A stretch of 64,000 nucleotides of DNA from Clostridia bacterium (GCA_003249225.1 QKJQ01000036.1:186001-250000); one strand, 5' to 3'; numbered from the stretch's first letter, positions 9,884-20,434 are shown. The notes: a model not told the origin generated them from the letters alone. Numbers and translations: made by a program.

Positions 9884-10080
9884 AAGTTTATTATACCTTT
9901 CTTTTTTGCTAAGGATACTTTACGCTATTTGTAAAAGGAAGTCAAGAATGTATGATTAAGGAAAAGGATTTCCGTAGTAAATGGATGGATCATCTTGCGC
10001 CATAATGATTAATGGTATACTATTGAAGATACTAGAGGATAAGATTACCCTGTATTATAGGGGAATGGAGAGGAGTCACT

Positions 10081-10869
10081 ATGCAGATTATGACAGTACC
10101 GGGGCTAAGCATTGCGGGCATGATTTTCACATTAATATGCAGTATACTGGTTCCGGTTTTTGTGTGGATCCGTATGGAAAAAGAATGGAAGAAGAGCACG
10201 ATAGCTATACTTTTTGGAGCAATTGGATTCATTGTACCACAATTATTTATAAGGTCTCCCATATTATCTGTTCTGTCAATATTTCCGTTCTATTCGGAAT
10301 TTGCTCAGAATAACACCTATCTTTTTTACTTTCTGCTCGCAGCAACAGCAGCAATTTTCGAGACGGCGGGACGTTTGTTCGTGTTAAAGGTATTCATAAA
10401 AAAGATAACTTATAAAAATGCAGTGGCGGCTGGATTTGGACATGGAATGTCGGAAGCAGTTATTCTGGTCGGACTTAGTACGGCGATTAATCTTGGTCTG
10501 AGTATTGTGATTAATACGAAGCTTTTTTCGCTTGGTGATACTTTATATCAGGCGACTGTTACCCTGTCACAGGAAAAGTCGGTCTTGTTTTTTGCTGCAG
10601 GTATTGAAAGACTTGGAACGATGTGTTTTCATATTCTTATTACAGTTCTGCTGGGCTTTTTTATATACAAGAAGAGAACGATCCTTGGAGTTGGCTTATG
10701 CCTGCTGATCCACACAGCGATTGATTTTACGACCGTTTCCTTATCCGGAAAAGGTGTGTCTGTATGGATCATAGAAGGAATGATACTGGCAGCCGGAGTG
10801 ATTGGTATACTGGTTACGGTACTTTTGAAAAACAGGTTTATACAAGAAGATGTTCCAGAAGAATCTTAA
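10081..10869 (+). CDS. YhfC family intramembrane metalloprotease
   Basis: 262 residues with about seven membrane segments. GFGHGMSEAVIL (about residues 118-129) carries the Glu and His typical of the YhfC glutamic-type protease family. FHILITVLLG and HTAIDF carry the later conserved His and Asp positions. The start ATG has GGAGAGGAG nine bases upstream. It is divergent from the CPBP protease, so two unrelated-looking membrane protease families stand back to back. Its 3' end overlaps mntP by 32 bases on the opposite strand. Confidence 0.8.
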   Translation: MQIMTVPGLSIAGMIFTLICSILVPVFVWIRMEKEWKKSTIAILFGAIGFIVPQLFIRSPILSVLSIFPFYSEFAQNNTYLFYFLLAATAAIFETAGRLFVLKVFIKKITYKNAVAAGFGHGMSEAVILVGLSTAINLGLSIVINTKLFSLGDTLYQATVTLSQEKSVLFFAAGIERLGTMCFHILITVLLGFFIYKKRTILGVGLCLLIHTAIDFTTVSLSGKGVSVWIIEGMILAAGVIGILVTVLLKNRFIQEDVPEES

Positions 10870-11398
10870 CCCCAATCAGAATCAGAATAACACCGCCGGC
10901 AAGTTCAGCTCTCTTTTTGAACCGAAGTCCAAAGCGGTGACCAATGGCAACGCCAAGAAAAGAAAGAGTAAAAGTTACAGCGGCGATAAGACAGACGGAA
11001 GGAAGGATCTTTACTTCCAGAAATGCAAAGGAGATACCAACGGCCAGAGCATCAATGCTGGTGGCAACAGACAGCATGAACAATTCTTTGAAATCCAGCC
11101 TGTAAATACAGGTCTTTTGATCATCATGATCAAATGCTTCTTTCATCATTTTACCGCCGATAACGACAAGCAGGAGAAAAACGATCCAATGGTCAAAGCT
11201 TGTTATGTATTCACTGAACTGGGAACCTAAGAACCAGCCTATCAAAGGCATTCCACCCTGAAAGATGCCAAAGAAAGCGGCAATTACGGCTGCCTGTTTG
11301 AAATTCAGTTTATGCATCGATAAGCCCTTGCATAACGCCACAGCGAAAGCATCCATTGACAGACCAATGGCAATAAGAAAAAGTGATAGAAGATCCAT
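10838..11398 (-). CDS. mntP: Manganese efflux pump MntP
   Basis: 186 residues from ATG 11396-11398, which has GAGGAAT upstream; an in-frame extension to 11524 runs into the riboswitch terminator and is unlikely to be translated. Six membrane segments fit the DUF204/MntP fold. MDAFAVALCKG near the N-terminus and the matching SIDALAVGISFAF in the second half carry the conserved Asp residues of the inverted repeat. It exports excess Mn2+ across the membrane. The manganese riboswitch directly upstream independently supports this substrate. Confidence 0.93.
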   Translation of the reverse strand: MDLLSLFLIAIGLSMDAFAVALCKGLSMHKLNFKQAAVIAAFFGIFQGGMPLIGWFLGSQFSEYITSFDHWIVFLLLVVIGGKMMKEAFDHDDQKTCIYRLDFKELFMLSVATSIDALAVGISFAFLEVKILPSVCLIAAVTFTLSFLGVAIGHRFGLRFKKRAELAGGVILILIGVKILLEHLLV

Positions 11399-11510
11399 AC
11401 ATTCCTCATTTCTGCATGGTTGGGGATCTTGTTCCCTCAACCTGCTATAGTTTTGATGAATGCCATATGTCCAGTCCTGGAGAACGAAGACAAATGACGA
11501 AAGTGGAAAT

Positions 11511-11675
11511 AAAAAAGCGGGCACATTTACTGTACCCGCTTAAATTTCATCTTCTAATGAGGTAAGCGCACGTACAGCAAAAGCTGTACATGAGTCTTGT
11601 CATTTCATGTAAGCCAGGTCCGCGACCAGTATGTTGACTTACAGCGCGCTGCGCCGACTACTCCCTCATGAACAT
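11511..11675 (-). promoter_or_regulatory. Manganese-sensing yybP-ykoY riboswitch with terminator
   Basis: On the minus strand, GAGGGAGTAG (11661-11670 region) opens the aptamer, the internal hairpin TACAGC/GCTGTA and the second loop ACAAGACTC follow, and CTTACCTCAT closes the basal stem. The expression platform is a strong terminator: AAGCGGGTACA pairs with TGTGCCCGCTT (11511-11541) followed by T residues. The pattern of GGGGAGUAG-like and AAGAC-like loops fits the yybP-ykoY class, known to turn on Mn exporters when Mn2+ binds. It sits directly before mntP. Confidence 0.85.
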
Positions 11676-11681
11676 TTTCAG

Positions 11682-11710
11682 ATTATAACACAGTTTGCAG
11701 TCTGCGGCAA
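11682..11710 (-). promoter_or_regulatory. Promoter of the mntP riboswitch transcript
   Basis: Minus strand TTGCCG, 17-base spacer, TATAAT, ending seven bases before the aptamer. Confidence 0.6.
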
Positions 11711-11726
11711 GACTAAATAATACGAA

Positions 11727-12374
11727 TTAGAACTCTTTTCTTTGATAAATGCCTCGAGAGACAAGCAAAGAAAGCAAAAGCATAACAATCGCCACGAGAG
11801 GAATAAACAGAAAATGTTTTGAGAACAGATTGGTGAAGTCGGTTGTAATTGAAGTTATCGCGGTAGAAGAGATGGTGCCGGAAGCAAGCTTTATATAGGC
11901 AAAGATTGCGATGGCAGGTACAAATATGATCAGCATCATAAGAAGACGGCTTTTTTCGGTGCCAAGCAAAAAGGCTAAGGGTAATACCAGAGCGATATAG
12001 AAAACACCAATACAGGTTACAAGAACCATTGATTTTGCCGTATCAATGGTCAATCCATGAAACAGGAACTGTTTTACAACAAGGTTGAACAATAAAAAAA
12101 TAAATGGGAAAAGAAAACTTAGCAGGTACTTTGTATAGACCTGTGCATTTCGTCCAACTGGCATGGTCAGGGAGTACTTATCCCATCCTGAGCGCTCATC
12201 AAAAGCAAGAGCGGTAATGACCAGAACGCTGAAGATCATGGTTCCCATAGAATGGTACATGGTCATATCATCGTTTGAGAAGAAGGTAAAGCAAAGGTAT
12301 ACGGCAACAATAAGAAGGGGAATTTTAGCCTGACCCTTTAACACAATTAAATCTTTAATGATTAATCCTTTCAT
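11727..12374 (-). CDS. ABC-2 type transporter permease
   Basis: 215 residues from ATG 12372-12374, which has AGAGGTCATC upstream; a longer frame to 12437 would overlap the ATPase gene. About six membrane segments in the ABC-2 permease arrangement. MKGLIIKDLIVLKGQ followed by a first span, then the soluble loop FDERSGWDKYSLTMPVGRNAQVYTKYLL, is typical of YtrC/YhcI-like permeases in GntR-controlled operons. It lies 50 bases after the ATPase gene on the same strand and should pair with it. Substrate unknown; antibiotic or peptide export or sensing is the usual theme. Confidence 0.82.
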   Translation of the reverse strand: MKGLIIKDLIVLKGQAKIPLLIVAVYLCFTFFSNDDMTMYHSMGTMIFSVLVITALAFDERSGWDKYSLTMPVGRNAQVYTKYLLSFLFPFIFLLFNLVVKQFLFHGLTIDTAKSMVLVTCIGVFYIALVLPLAFLLGTEKSRLLMMLIIFVPAIAIFAYIKLASGTISSTAITSITTDFTNLFSKHFLFIPLVAIVMLLLSLLVSRGIYQRKEF

Positions 12375-12424
12375 GATGACCTCTATTCCTGCGCAATTTT
12401 GCGCTGCGTAATAATTCTGTGATA

Positions 12425-13303
12425 CTATGCGGTGCACTGCTTTCCCTTCACAAGCATGAGCATGATCTCCTCAATGGAGGCTCTGTCCATGCAGGAGGAA
12501 GAGGATGCAGACATCTGACGTTTTACCTGGTTGTAGGACACAAGTGCTTCTATGCCGAATTTATTCTCCCGGATTGCCTTTACACAGGAAGCATCCAGCT
12601 TGTCAAACTCCTCTTTTGAACACTTGTAGATTCCATAAGAATCCAGCAACACGTCTTTTGACTCAGAAAAAAGAATCTTTCCTTTGTGAAGAAAGGTGAT
12701 ATAATCGCAGATCTTCTCGAGATCACTTACAATATGGGAGGACATGAAGACCGAGTGATTCTCATCCTGTATAAATTCAAGAAATACATCAAGAATCTCT
12801 TCACGGGCAATTGGGTCAAGACCACTTGTTGCTTCATCCAGAATCAGCAGCCGGCTGTCGTGGGAAAGGGCGGCAGCGATGGAAAGCTTGGTCTTCATAC
12901 CGGTTGAGAAATCTTTGATCTTTTTCTTCTTTGGAAGAGCAAAGCGGTCCATGTAGTTCGAAAAAGATGTATTGTTCCAGGTCTTATATATATGCTTCAT
13001 GATCGTTGAGACATCTGAAGTAGTCAGTGTCTCAGGGAAAGTGCATTCATTCAGTACGATCCCAAGGTGTTCATTGATCTTGGGAAGGCATTCGTTTTGT
13101 GAAGCACCAAGAATGTTGATCGTTCCTTCTTTTTTTTGTATCATTCCAAGGATGGAACGTATCGTTGTAGTTTTTCCGGCTCCATTTTCTCCGATAAATC
13201 CCATAATGCATCCGGTGGGAAGTGAAAATGATACATCATTCAAAGAAAAGTCACGATAGTTCTTTGTAAGGTGGCTTACTTCTAAAGCAAATTCGGTATT
13301 CAT
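12425..13303 (-). CDS. ABC transporter ATP-binding protein (YtrB/YhcH-type)
   Basis: 292 residues. Walker A GENGAGKTT (about residues 38-46), a short Q-loop region, signature FSTGMKTKLSIA, Walker B LLILDEATSGLD, and switch His in MSSHIVSDLEKI. A polar C-terminal extension of about 90 residues ends in the Ser-rich SASSSSCMDRAS and has no motif I recognise. AGAAAGGATACTT precedes the ATG. It is the middle gene of the regulator/ATPase/permease operon. Confidence 0.9.
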   Translation of the reverse strand: MNTEFALEVSHLTKNYRDFSLNDVSFSLPTGCIMGFIGENGAGKTTTIRSILGMIQKKEGTINILGASQNECLPKINEHLGIVLNECTFPETLTTSDVSTIMKHIYKTWNNTSFSNYMDRFALPKKKKIKDFSTGMKTKLSIAAALSHDSRLLILDEATSGLDPIAREEILDVFLEFIQDENHSVFMSSHIVSDLEKICDYITFLHKGKILFSESKDVLLDSYGIYKCSKEEFDKLDASCVKAIRENKFGIEALVSYNQVKRQMSASSSSCMDRASIEEIMLMLVKGKQCTA

Positions 13304-13364
13304 AAGTATCCTTTCTGAAAAAACTTATTGTGCAGATCAGACGAAAGCCTGTCTGTCAGAGAAC

Positions 13365-13739
13365 TTATTGTTCATTGTATAAAAGTTTCAGAATGTCTGT
13401 CAGTTCCTCAAGGCTTAAAGAACAGGATCGGGAAGCTTCAACTGCCTGCTGAAGAGAGTCTTCAACCAAGCGGAGCATCTCCTCTTTTATAAAGTCCACA
13501 TTTTTTGCAGCAACAAAACTTCCTTTTCCGGTTAGAGTGGTAAGGAAGCCTTCGCGCTCTAATTCTTCGTAAGCTCTTTTGGTCGTAATAACACTGATTT
13601 TTAATTCCTTTGCCAGCAGCCGCATAGAGGGAAGGGCGTCCCCTTCCTTTAGATCGCCGCTGATGATTTTTGATTTGATTTGTGAAAAGATCTGTTCATA
13701 AATGGGCTGTCCATTCGAATTACTGATATTAATATTCAT
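13365..13739 (-). CDS. GntR family transcriptional regulator (YtrA subfamily)
   Basis: 124 residues from ATG 13737-13739, preceded by GAGGAATCAA. The winged-helix domain (about residues 10-78) has PIYEQIFSQIKSKIISGDLKEGDALPS split over its first helices, then VITTKRAYEELEREGFL as recognition helix and following helix. The short 45-residue C-terminus, with no ligand-binding domain, places it in the YtrA group. YtrA-like proteins repress linked ABC transporter operons until cell-wall antibiotics are sensed. It is the first gene of the three-gene operon, and a perfect inverted repeat lies in its promoter. Confidence 0.9.
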   Translation of the reverse strand: MNINISNSNGQPIYEQIFSQIKSKIISGDLKEGDALPSMRLLAKELKISVITTKRAYEELEREGFLTTLTGKGSFVAAKNVDFIKEEMLRLVEDSLQQAVEASRSCSLSLEELTDILKLLYNEQ

Positions 13740-13767
13740 TTGATTCCTCATTCCTGCGCAGGATAAA

Positions 13768-13790
13768 TTGTATATATACATTATATACAA
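13768..13790. promoter_or_regulatory. Candidate YtrA-type operator
   Basis: Perfect inverted repeat TTGTATATA, 5-base centre, TATATACAA, located 29 bases before the GntR start codon. The GTATA/TATAC half sites fit the AT-rich operators of YtrA regulators. It is probably the autoregulatory site of the operon; this is inference from position and symmetry. Confidence 0.7.
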
Positions 13791-13793
13791 TAA

Positions 13794-14585
13794 TTACAAT
13801 ATGTCAACTGTTGTATTTTGTTTTCCGTATTCACTTGGACTTACCCCGCAGAGCTGCTTGAAATACCGGGTGAAGTGATAGATATTATGAAAACCGCAGA
13901 GAGCAGCCACCTGCTTGACCTGCATGGTCTCGTTGGTGAGAAGGTTCTTGGCTTTATCGATACGGGCAGTCAAAAGTTCATACTTTGGAGAGGCATAAAA
14001 AAAGCTGCGATAATAGGAATAGAACTGACTCTTTTCCAGATTGACCATCTGGCACAAACGGTCCGGAGACCAGTCTTCTTCGCAGTGAGAAAGCATCTGG
14101 AGACGCAAAGTCATGAACTGGTTATACAAATCAAGATTCTGATAAGCGGATTCATGGGACTGTAAAAAGGAGCGGGAAAGTTCAACGAGCAGCTGGTGCA
14201 GCAGACTGTCCAGCTTTTCTTCATACAAAGGAAGCTTTAGCAGATATTCCGTGGATATGTTTTTTAGTATTCCCTGAAAGGTACTGGTATCGGCAGGATA
14301 GAACAATTGATTTCTCGGAAAGGAATAGTGGTCAAGAGAGGCAGGACTTCCGGAAAAATGGACAAAGCTGTTGCAGAATTCCTTTATGGCAGAATAGTTT
14401 TGCTCTATGCCTTTTTCAAAAAAAAGACAAGCGCCCGGACGACATACCTGGGTTACATTTGCCAAGGTTATGCGCATGGGTGTAAGGAACAGGAGAAAAA
14501 GATAATCTCCGCTCCCATTTGGCCGAAAGATGGCGTCATAATCGCTGTTCTTTCTAAGATAACCGCAATAATTGATTTCATACAT
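13794..14585 (-). CDS. AraC family transcriptional regulator, next to GH51 gene
   Basis: 263 residues; AGGAGGATTTGAGTC precedes the ATG. The N-terminal ~150 residues form an AraC-type sensor (cupin-like; GSGDYLFLLFLTPMRI). The C-terminal two helix-turn-helix motifs are at about 165-255: WSPDRLCQMVNLEKSQFYSYYR and VKQVAALCGFHNIYHFTRYFK, ending GVSPSEYGK. It is divergent from the GH51 arabinofuranosidase with a 330-base spacer, so control of that gene in response to an arabinose-containing sugar is likely but inferred. Confidence 0.88.
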   Translation of the reverse strand: MYEINYCGYLRKNSDYDAIFRPNGSGDYLFLLFLTPMRITLANVTQVCRPGACLFFEKGIEQNYSAIKEFCNSFVHFSGSPASLDHYSFPRNQLFYPADTSTFQGILKNISTEYLLKLPLYEEKLDSLLHQLLVELSRSFLQSHESAYQNLDLYNQFMTLRLQMLSHCEEDWSPDRLCQMVNLEKSQFYSYYRSFFYASPKYELLTARIDKAKNLLTNETMQVKQVAALCGFHNIYHFTRYFKQLCGVSPSEYGKQNTTVDIL

Positions 14586-14804
14586 GACTCAAATCCTCCT
14601 GTGTAACTTATATTTCATACCGACAGTCGCAGTTGCGATATCGTTGCAGACGCTTCGTGCAGGGTGCATGGACCGGCGACAGAATGGGAAATCCATAAAA
14701 AATGAGTGAGAATAATAAAAAGAAACTTCTGCTTTCAGCCTAGAATAAATCGGAGAAAAAGTCAATAGATGCGGAGAAAACAACATTTATAATTCCGGGC
14801 AGGA

Positions 14805-14813
14805 TGCTATAAT
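14805..14813 (+). promoter_or_regulatory. Extended -10 promoter of the GH51 gene
   Basis: TGC-TATAAT at 14805-14813 without a good -35 box, as expected for an activator-dependent promoter. It leaves a leader of about 95 bases. The rest of the 330-base divergent spacer (14586-14915) shows no further motif I can name. Confidence 0.5.
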
Positions 14814-14897
14814 GTAGTAGAACTGAATTATTACAATGAGTAAGAATGTGAATTGCGAGGATTTGAATTTTTCGAGCAGCGAAGGTAAGAAGTATAA

Positions 14898-16412
<1,515 letters not shown>

Positions 16413-16437
16413 AAACACAGGATTAAATGAAAAACAA

Positions 16438-16496
16438 AAATAAGGCAGTAACTTCGCACAGGACATTTTCGTCCCGTAGGAGGTTGCTGCCTTATC
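16438..16496. terminator. Terminator between GH51 gene and the hybrid sensor gene
   Basis: Inverted repeat AATAAGGCAGTAAC with GTTGCTGCCTTAT (one G-T pair) around a 32-base centre that itself can pair (GGACATTTTCGTCC). It separates two convergent genes. Confidence 0.7.
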
Positions 16497-16528
16497 TATA
16501 GTTCGGACAGAAAGTCAGAGACCGCAGA

Positions 16529-19465
16529 TTAGCCTGCACAGACCCGGTTGCGGCCCTGTTCTTTTGCTTTATAAAGCGCTGCATCTGCACGAACCAACAG
16601 GTCATCCGGTTTGCTCTCTGCATTTGGAACGATGGTTGCAACACCAACACTAATCGTAACGACCTTATTCAATGATGACTGCTCAAATGGGAGATGAGCG
16701 TCTTCAACAAGTTTACGTAATTTTTCCGCAACCAGTATGGCTCCCGACTGATCGGTATCCGGTAACAGACAGGCAAAACGTTCATCATTGAGGCGGGCGA
16801 ACAGGTCCGTTGGCCTCTTCAGTTCATGCTTTATCATCTGTGCAACCGTATAGAGACACTGATTTCCCTGAACAAAGCTATAGTTCTCATTGTAGCGTTT
16901 GAACATATCAATATCAAAGAGTACCAGGGAAAGGAACCTGCCGCTTCGTTTGGCGCGGCCCCACTCCGAAAGCATTACTTCATTGAAGTTCCTGCGGTTC
17001 GGAACTTTTGTCAGTTCGTCCATAAAACTGCTGAGCTTATGGAAATCTTTGCTTCGTTTCTGTGTTATGTGGCTTTTGATCCTGCTTTTAACAATGGGAA
17101 GATTAAATGGTTTTAGGATATAATCGACGGCTCCGTGCTGGAAAGCTCTGGCTTCATTCTTCTCTTCCTCATAGGAAGTTATCAATATGACTGGGATATC
17201 GTGGGTAAGCGGCATATCCTTTAATTTCATGCAGATCTCGACGCCGTCAACATCCGGCATACTGATATCCAATAAGATCAGATCCGGAAGCGGATCCCGC
17301 ATGGCAAGCTGCAAGGCTTCTTTACCATCATGAGCTTCGGTGACCTGATACTCGTCCTGTAATGCCGATTCTAAAAGCTTAGTCACAGTAGCTTCATCAT
17401 CAACGATCAATATATGAGGTTTCTCGCAGATGGAACTTTTTCTTCCAATCGGAGAGCTGCAGAATTCAGCCTGCAGTACTGAGGTGTCGTGTGAGGTGAC
17501 CGGATCGAACCAGGTCGTGTATTCTTCGATCAGTGTTGTCAGGTGATTCATATCGATAGGCTTGCGGATAAAGCTGTCAATACCGGAGAGCTGACATTGT
17601 TCAACATCGTACTTAGACGGTTTGTCCATCAAAGCAATGATCGGTGTATGCTGGCCGCTCTCTTCCAGTGTACGGAATTCTGTAACTGTCTGTATTCCGT
17701 TTGGATAGACAGAAGAACAGTTCAGGAAGACCAGATCGTATTTTCTTGAGCTAAAAGCCTGCATTGCTTCGACAGGATCCTCTGCAATATCATACGGTAT
17801 ATGCTTGATCTGAAGAAGGGTCGTTAAAAAGACACGATCCATAGAGTCATGGTCACATACCAGAATTCGTATCGGCTTTTCCTGTGTTGTATCCTCGGTC
17901 GTGTCGGAAGACAGGAAAGAACCGGAAGCGGTTGATTTCCTGCTTTCATCAAGAGCCTGTGCCATTGTGTTGACCAGAGATGACCTTTCGTATGGCTTTT
18001 CAATAACAAGAACTCCGTCTTTTTTTTCGAAGAAATCCGAAGAAACAGACGAAAGCAGTATTATTGGAACATTAGCGGCAGCATCCAGAAGAGAAAGCAC
18101 AGACAGCAGATCCTCCGGTTTCATATCGGGAAGCGAATCATCAATCAGCAGAAGATCATATGGATCCTGCCCTGAGCGTGAGACCTTGGTTATTGCATCT
18201 GCGGCGTTGCTGACTTCATCGTACATACAGTGTTCTTCCGCAAGATAGATCTCGAGAACGGCCCGGTGAACCTTCCCGTTATCGATAAGAAGTATCTTTT
18301 TACCGTTGAAGATCGTAAAGTTCGCTTCCTGCTTTTCTGTCAGATAATCCGGATTTTCAAGTGGAAGAGTCAGGGTGACGGTTGTCCCGATTCCATCCTT
18401 GCTTGCCACATGGATCTGACCTCCCATCTGCTCTGTCAGCATACGGGCGATCGAAAGGCTAAGACCATTTCCGCCCTGTTTCTCCTTACGTACCGATGCC
18501 TGCTGGGTAAAGGGAAGAAAGAGGCCGTTGATCTGTTCAGCTGAGAGCGGAGTACCGGTGTCTTTTATCGTAAATACAATGTGATCAGAGTAGCCCCGGT
18601 GCTTCGAAGCAATCAGCAGTATACTTCCTGCAAAAGTATGTGTCAGAGCCCTTGCTACCAGAATCTGCAGAACCCGTTTGATTTTTGGCATGTCACCGAC
18701 TGCATATTTTTGCACGTTTGGAATCATGCGGATGCTCAGCTTGATCTGCTTCTCAGCGGCAAGTGACAAGAATGGATGTATGGCTTCATTAAGAAGGCTT
18801 TGAAGGTTGAAAGGAATCATATCGTAATCAACCGTCTCTTCAATCAGATCAATGTAGTCTGTCATGTCCTGGAATAACTGAGACAGCTGATTTACGGACC
18901 AGTGAAGATTCTCGATGATCTTCTTATGATTCTGAGTATCTGGTTCCATCTCCAAGAGTTGAAGAAAACCTGTAATTCCGTGAAGCGGTCCCCGCAATTC
19001 ACGGTTGATACCTGACAGGAAGAGATTACGGCTTTCCAGTTTTTCTTTTTTGGAAAGAGCAAGGGAAGCGACTTCTTCCTCCAGGGCTTTGCTGTGTCTT
19101 TGCTCGTTTGTTGCATCATAAATAAGAAAATGCACAGAGTCCGCTTGTATGGATAATGGATGGAACCGATAATAACGGTTGTCATCTTCCGCATAAACGA
19201 TATACGAAGTTGTCGTATAGTCAATGGTCAGCGGAGATTCGGTCTGGTAGTAGGAGAGTGCTTCCAGCAGGCATTCGCACTGTTTCGGAAGATCACGCAA
19301 AGGCTGCCCGATCCATTCTTCACCCTGAATGCCGAACAATGACTCGAAAGCGGGATTTACAGCTTCAAGGATGGCAGTATCCATATCGGAATCGGGGAAC
19401 AACGAAAGAGAGCAAAAGCTTAATGGCGTTGCTTCCATAAATGCTTTGATTGTTTTTTTATCCAT
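16529..19465 (-). CDS. Hybrid sensor: PAS, kinase-like, three receivers, GGDEF-like, with degenerate active sites
   Basis: 978 residues, no membrane span. Order: PAS (about 10-125), HisKA-like (145-210), HATPase (225-370), receiver 1 (388-505), receiver 2 (532-650), receiver 3 (683-800), GGDEF fold (815-975). Key residues are altered. The phospho-His position reads NRELRGPL, with Arg155 in place of His. The ATPase N-box is VARALTHT without its Asn. Receiver 2 has Asn582 in place of the phospho-Asp. The GGDEF motif is NDERF (893-897). Receivers 1 and 3 keep Asp442 and Asp733. It therefore looks like a phospho-relay target or scaffold rather than an active kinase or cyclase. It is monocistronic as far as I can see. 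Confidence 0.85.
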   Translation of the reverse strand: MDKKTIKAFMEATPLSFCSLSLFPDSDMDTAILEAVNPAFESLFGIQGEEWIGQPLRDLPKQCECLLEALSYYQTESPLTIDYTTTSYIVYAEDDNRYYRFHPLSIQADSVHFLIYDATNEQRHSKALEEEVASLALSKKEKLESRNLFLSGINRELRGPLHGITGFLQLLEMEPDTQNHKKIIENLHWSVNQLSQLFQDMTDYIDLIEETVDYDMIPFNLQSLLNEAIHPFLSLAAEKQIKLSIRMIPNVQKYAVGDMPKIKRVLQILVARALTHTFAGSILLIASKHRGYSDHIVFTIKDTGTPLSAEQINGLFLPFTQQASVRKEKQGGNGLSLSIARMLTEQMGGQIHVASKDGIGTTVTLTLPLENPDYLTEKQEANFTIFNGKKILLIDNGKVHRAVLEIYLAEEHCMYDEVSNAADAITKVSRSGQDPYDLLLIDDSLPDMKPEDLLSVLSLLDAAANVPIILLSSVSSDFFEKKDGVLVIEKPYERSSLVNTMAQALDESRKSTASGSFLSSDTTEDTTQEKPIRILVCDHDSMDRVFLTTLLQIKHIPYDIAEDPVEAMQAFSSRKYDLVFLNCSSVYPNGIQTVTEFRTLEESGQHTPIIALMDKPSKYDVEQCQLSGIDSFIRKPIDMNHLTTLIEEYTTWFDPVTSHDTSVLQAEFCSSPIGRKSSICEKPHILIVDDEATVTKLLESALQDEYQVTEAHDGKEALQLAMRDPLPDLILLDISMPDVDGVEICMKLKDMPLTHDIPVILITSYEEEKNEARAFQHGAVDYILKPFNLPIVKSRIKSHITQKRSKDFHKLSSFMDELTKVPNRRNFNEVMLSEWGRAKRSGRFLSLVLFDIDMFKRYNENYSFVQGNQCLYTVAQMIKHELKRPTDLFARLNDERFACLLPDTDQSGAILVAEKLRKLVEDAHLPFEQSSLNKVVTISVGVATIVPNAESKPDDLLVRADAALYKAKEQGRNRVCAG

Positions 19466-19711
19466 AAAGACCTCCCTATTAATTTGGGAAAATGTATTAT
19501 TGTGCCGATAAGGTTGTGTTTTGTGTTATCCAATGCTATTATATCACAAAAAGATGGGTCAGCACCATACAAAAATCGTTATTCTATGGCAAATACAAAG
19601 CAAAACCACGATAAATATATCATAGTTTCATGGATGTTGCGTAATATGTATTATGTATAATATAATCCAGAATACATGAACTCGATGCAGGAGGAAAGCC
19701 AGCTGGCTGAT

Positions 19712-20434
19712 TCATTTTACGATGGAAAGGATCTGTGACCTGTCCGCATCAGGATATAATGCAGCAATGTGAGTGGTAATCCGATCAAGGGAAGACGCCG
19801 GTGTGGAGGCGTAGTTCTTACGGACAAGGTCAGAACCAAATAAAAGCTCCGGTCTGGTGTATACAGCGACTGACCAGCCATAAGCCTCTCCTTTTTTATT
19901 GACTTTTTTTCTGAAATCCCGGATGGTCAGGTATGTCAGCATCTGCAGCTGATTCATAATGGAATCAAAGCCTTTTTCTCCGCTTCGCCCAAAGCCTGCC
20001 GCCTGTTTTATCATATAAGAGGGAAGTTCATTCTCCTGTTCAAAGATATCCATGATCTGTTTTAGCTTCCGGCTTGCTTTTCCGTCTTCGTAACGGCTAT
20101 CAAAATCATATCCATCTCGGCGGTAGTTCGCAAAATCAGCATACCAGTCACGGGATATAAAGCCTGCTTTTCCGGAAAATAATTTACCATAAGCGACGTT
20201 TCCTTCCCTGGCCAGAACGGCACGCCACTCCCAGGGATCTTTTGCTTCATCACCGCTCCACCAGGAGGTGCGTCCAACGTGCTCTTCCATGGAAAAGCCT
20301 TTCACTCCATTTGCGAACATGGGCAGAAACCCTACTTCATTTATATAGTCGGTAAGTTCATCTGTCGTCCGAATTCTGGCTGGGTCGTCTTCCTCCAGAC
20401 CCTCCGGTATCCATCGTCCTTCTTCTGTAATCAT
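19712..20434 (-). CDS. AlkZ-related hypothetical protein
   Basis: 240 residues from ATG 20432-20434, with GAGGAGAAAT directly upstream; the in-frame ATG at 20446 lies inside this ribosome binding site. Motifs such as EVGFLPMFANGVKGFS, WWSGDEAKDPWEWR, GKAGFISRDWYADFANYRRDGYDFD and the late YGWSVAVYTRPE belong to a conserved Firmicute family that I recall as AlkZ-related, linked to the YcaQ/AlkZ winged-helix DNA glycosylases. The link to DNA repair is not demonstrated. No membrane span or signal. Monocistronic. Confidence 0.6.
   Translation of the reverse strand: MITEEGRWIPEGLEEDDPARIRTTDELTDYINEVGFLPMFANGVKGFSMEEHVGRTSWWSGDEAKDPWEWRAVLAREGNVAYGKLFSGKAGFISRDWYADFANYRRDGYDFDSRYEDGKASRKLKQIMDIFEQENELPSYMIKQAAGFGRSGEKGFDSIMNQLQMLTYLTIRDFRKKVNKKGEAYGWSVAVYTRPELLFGSDLVRKNYASTPASSLDRITTHIAALYPDADRSQILSIVK

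Noticed and set aside
11399..11524. N-terminal extension of MntP to 11524
   Set aside because: It would be translated through the riboswitch terminator region and lacks a ribosome binding site, whereas ATG 11398 has one and matches the family start.
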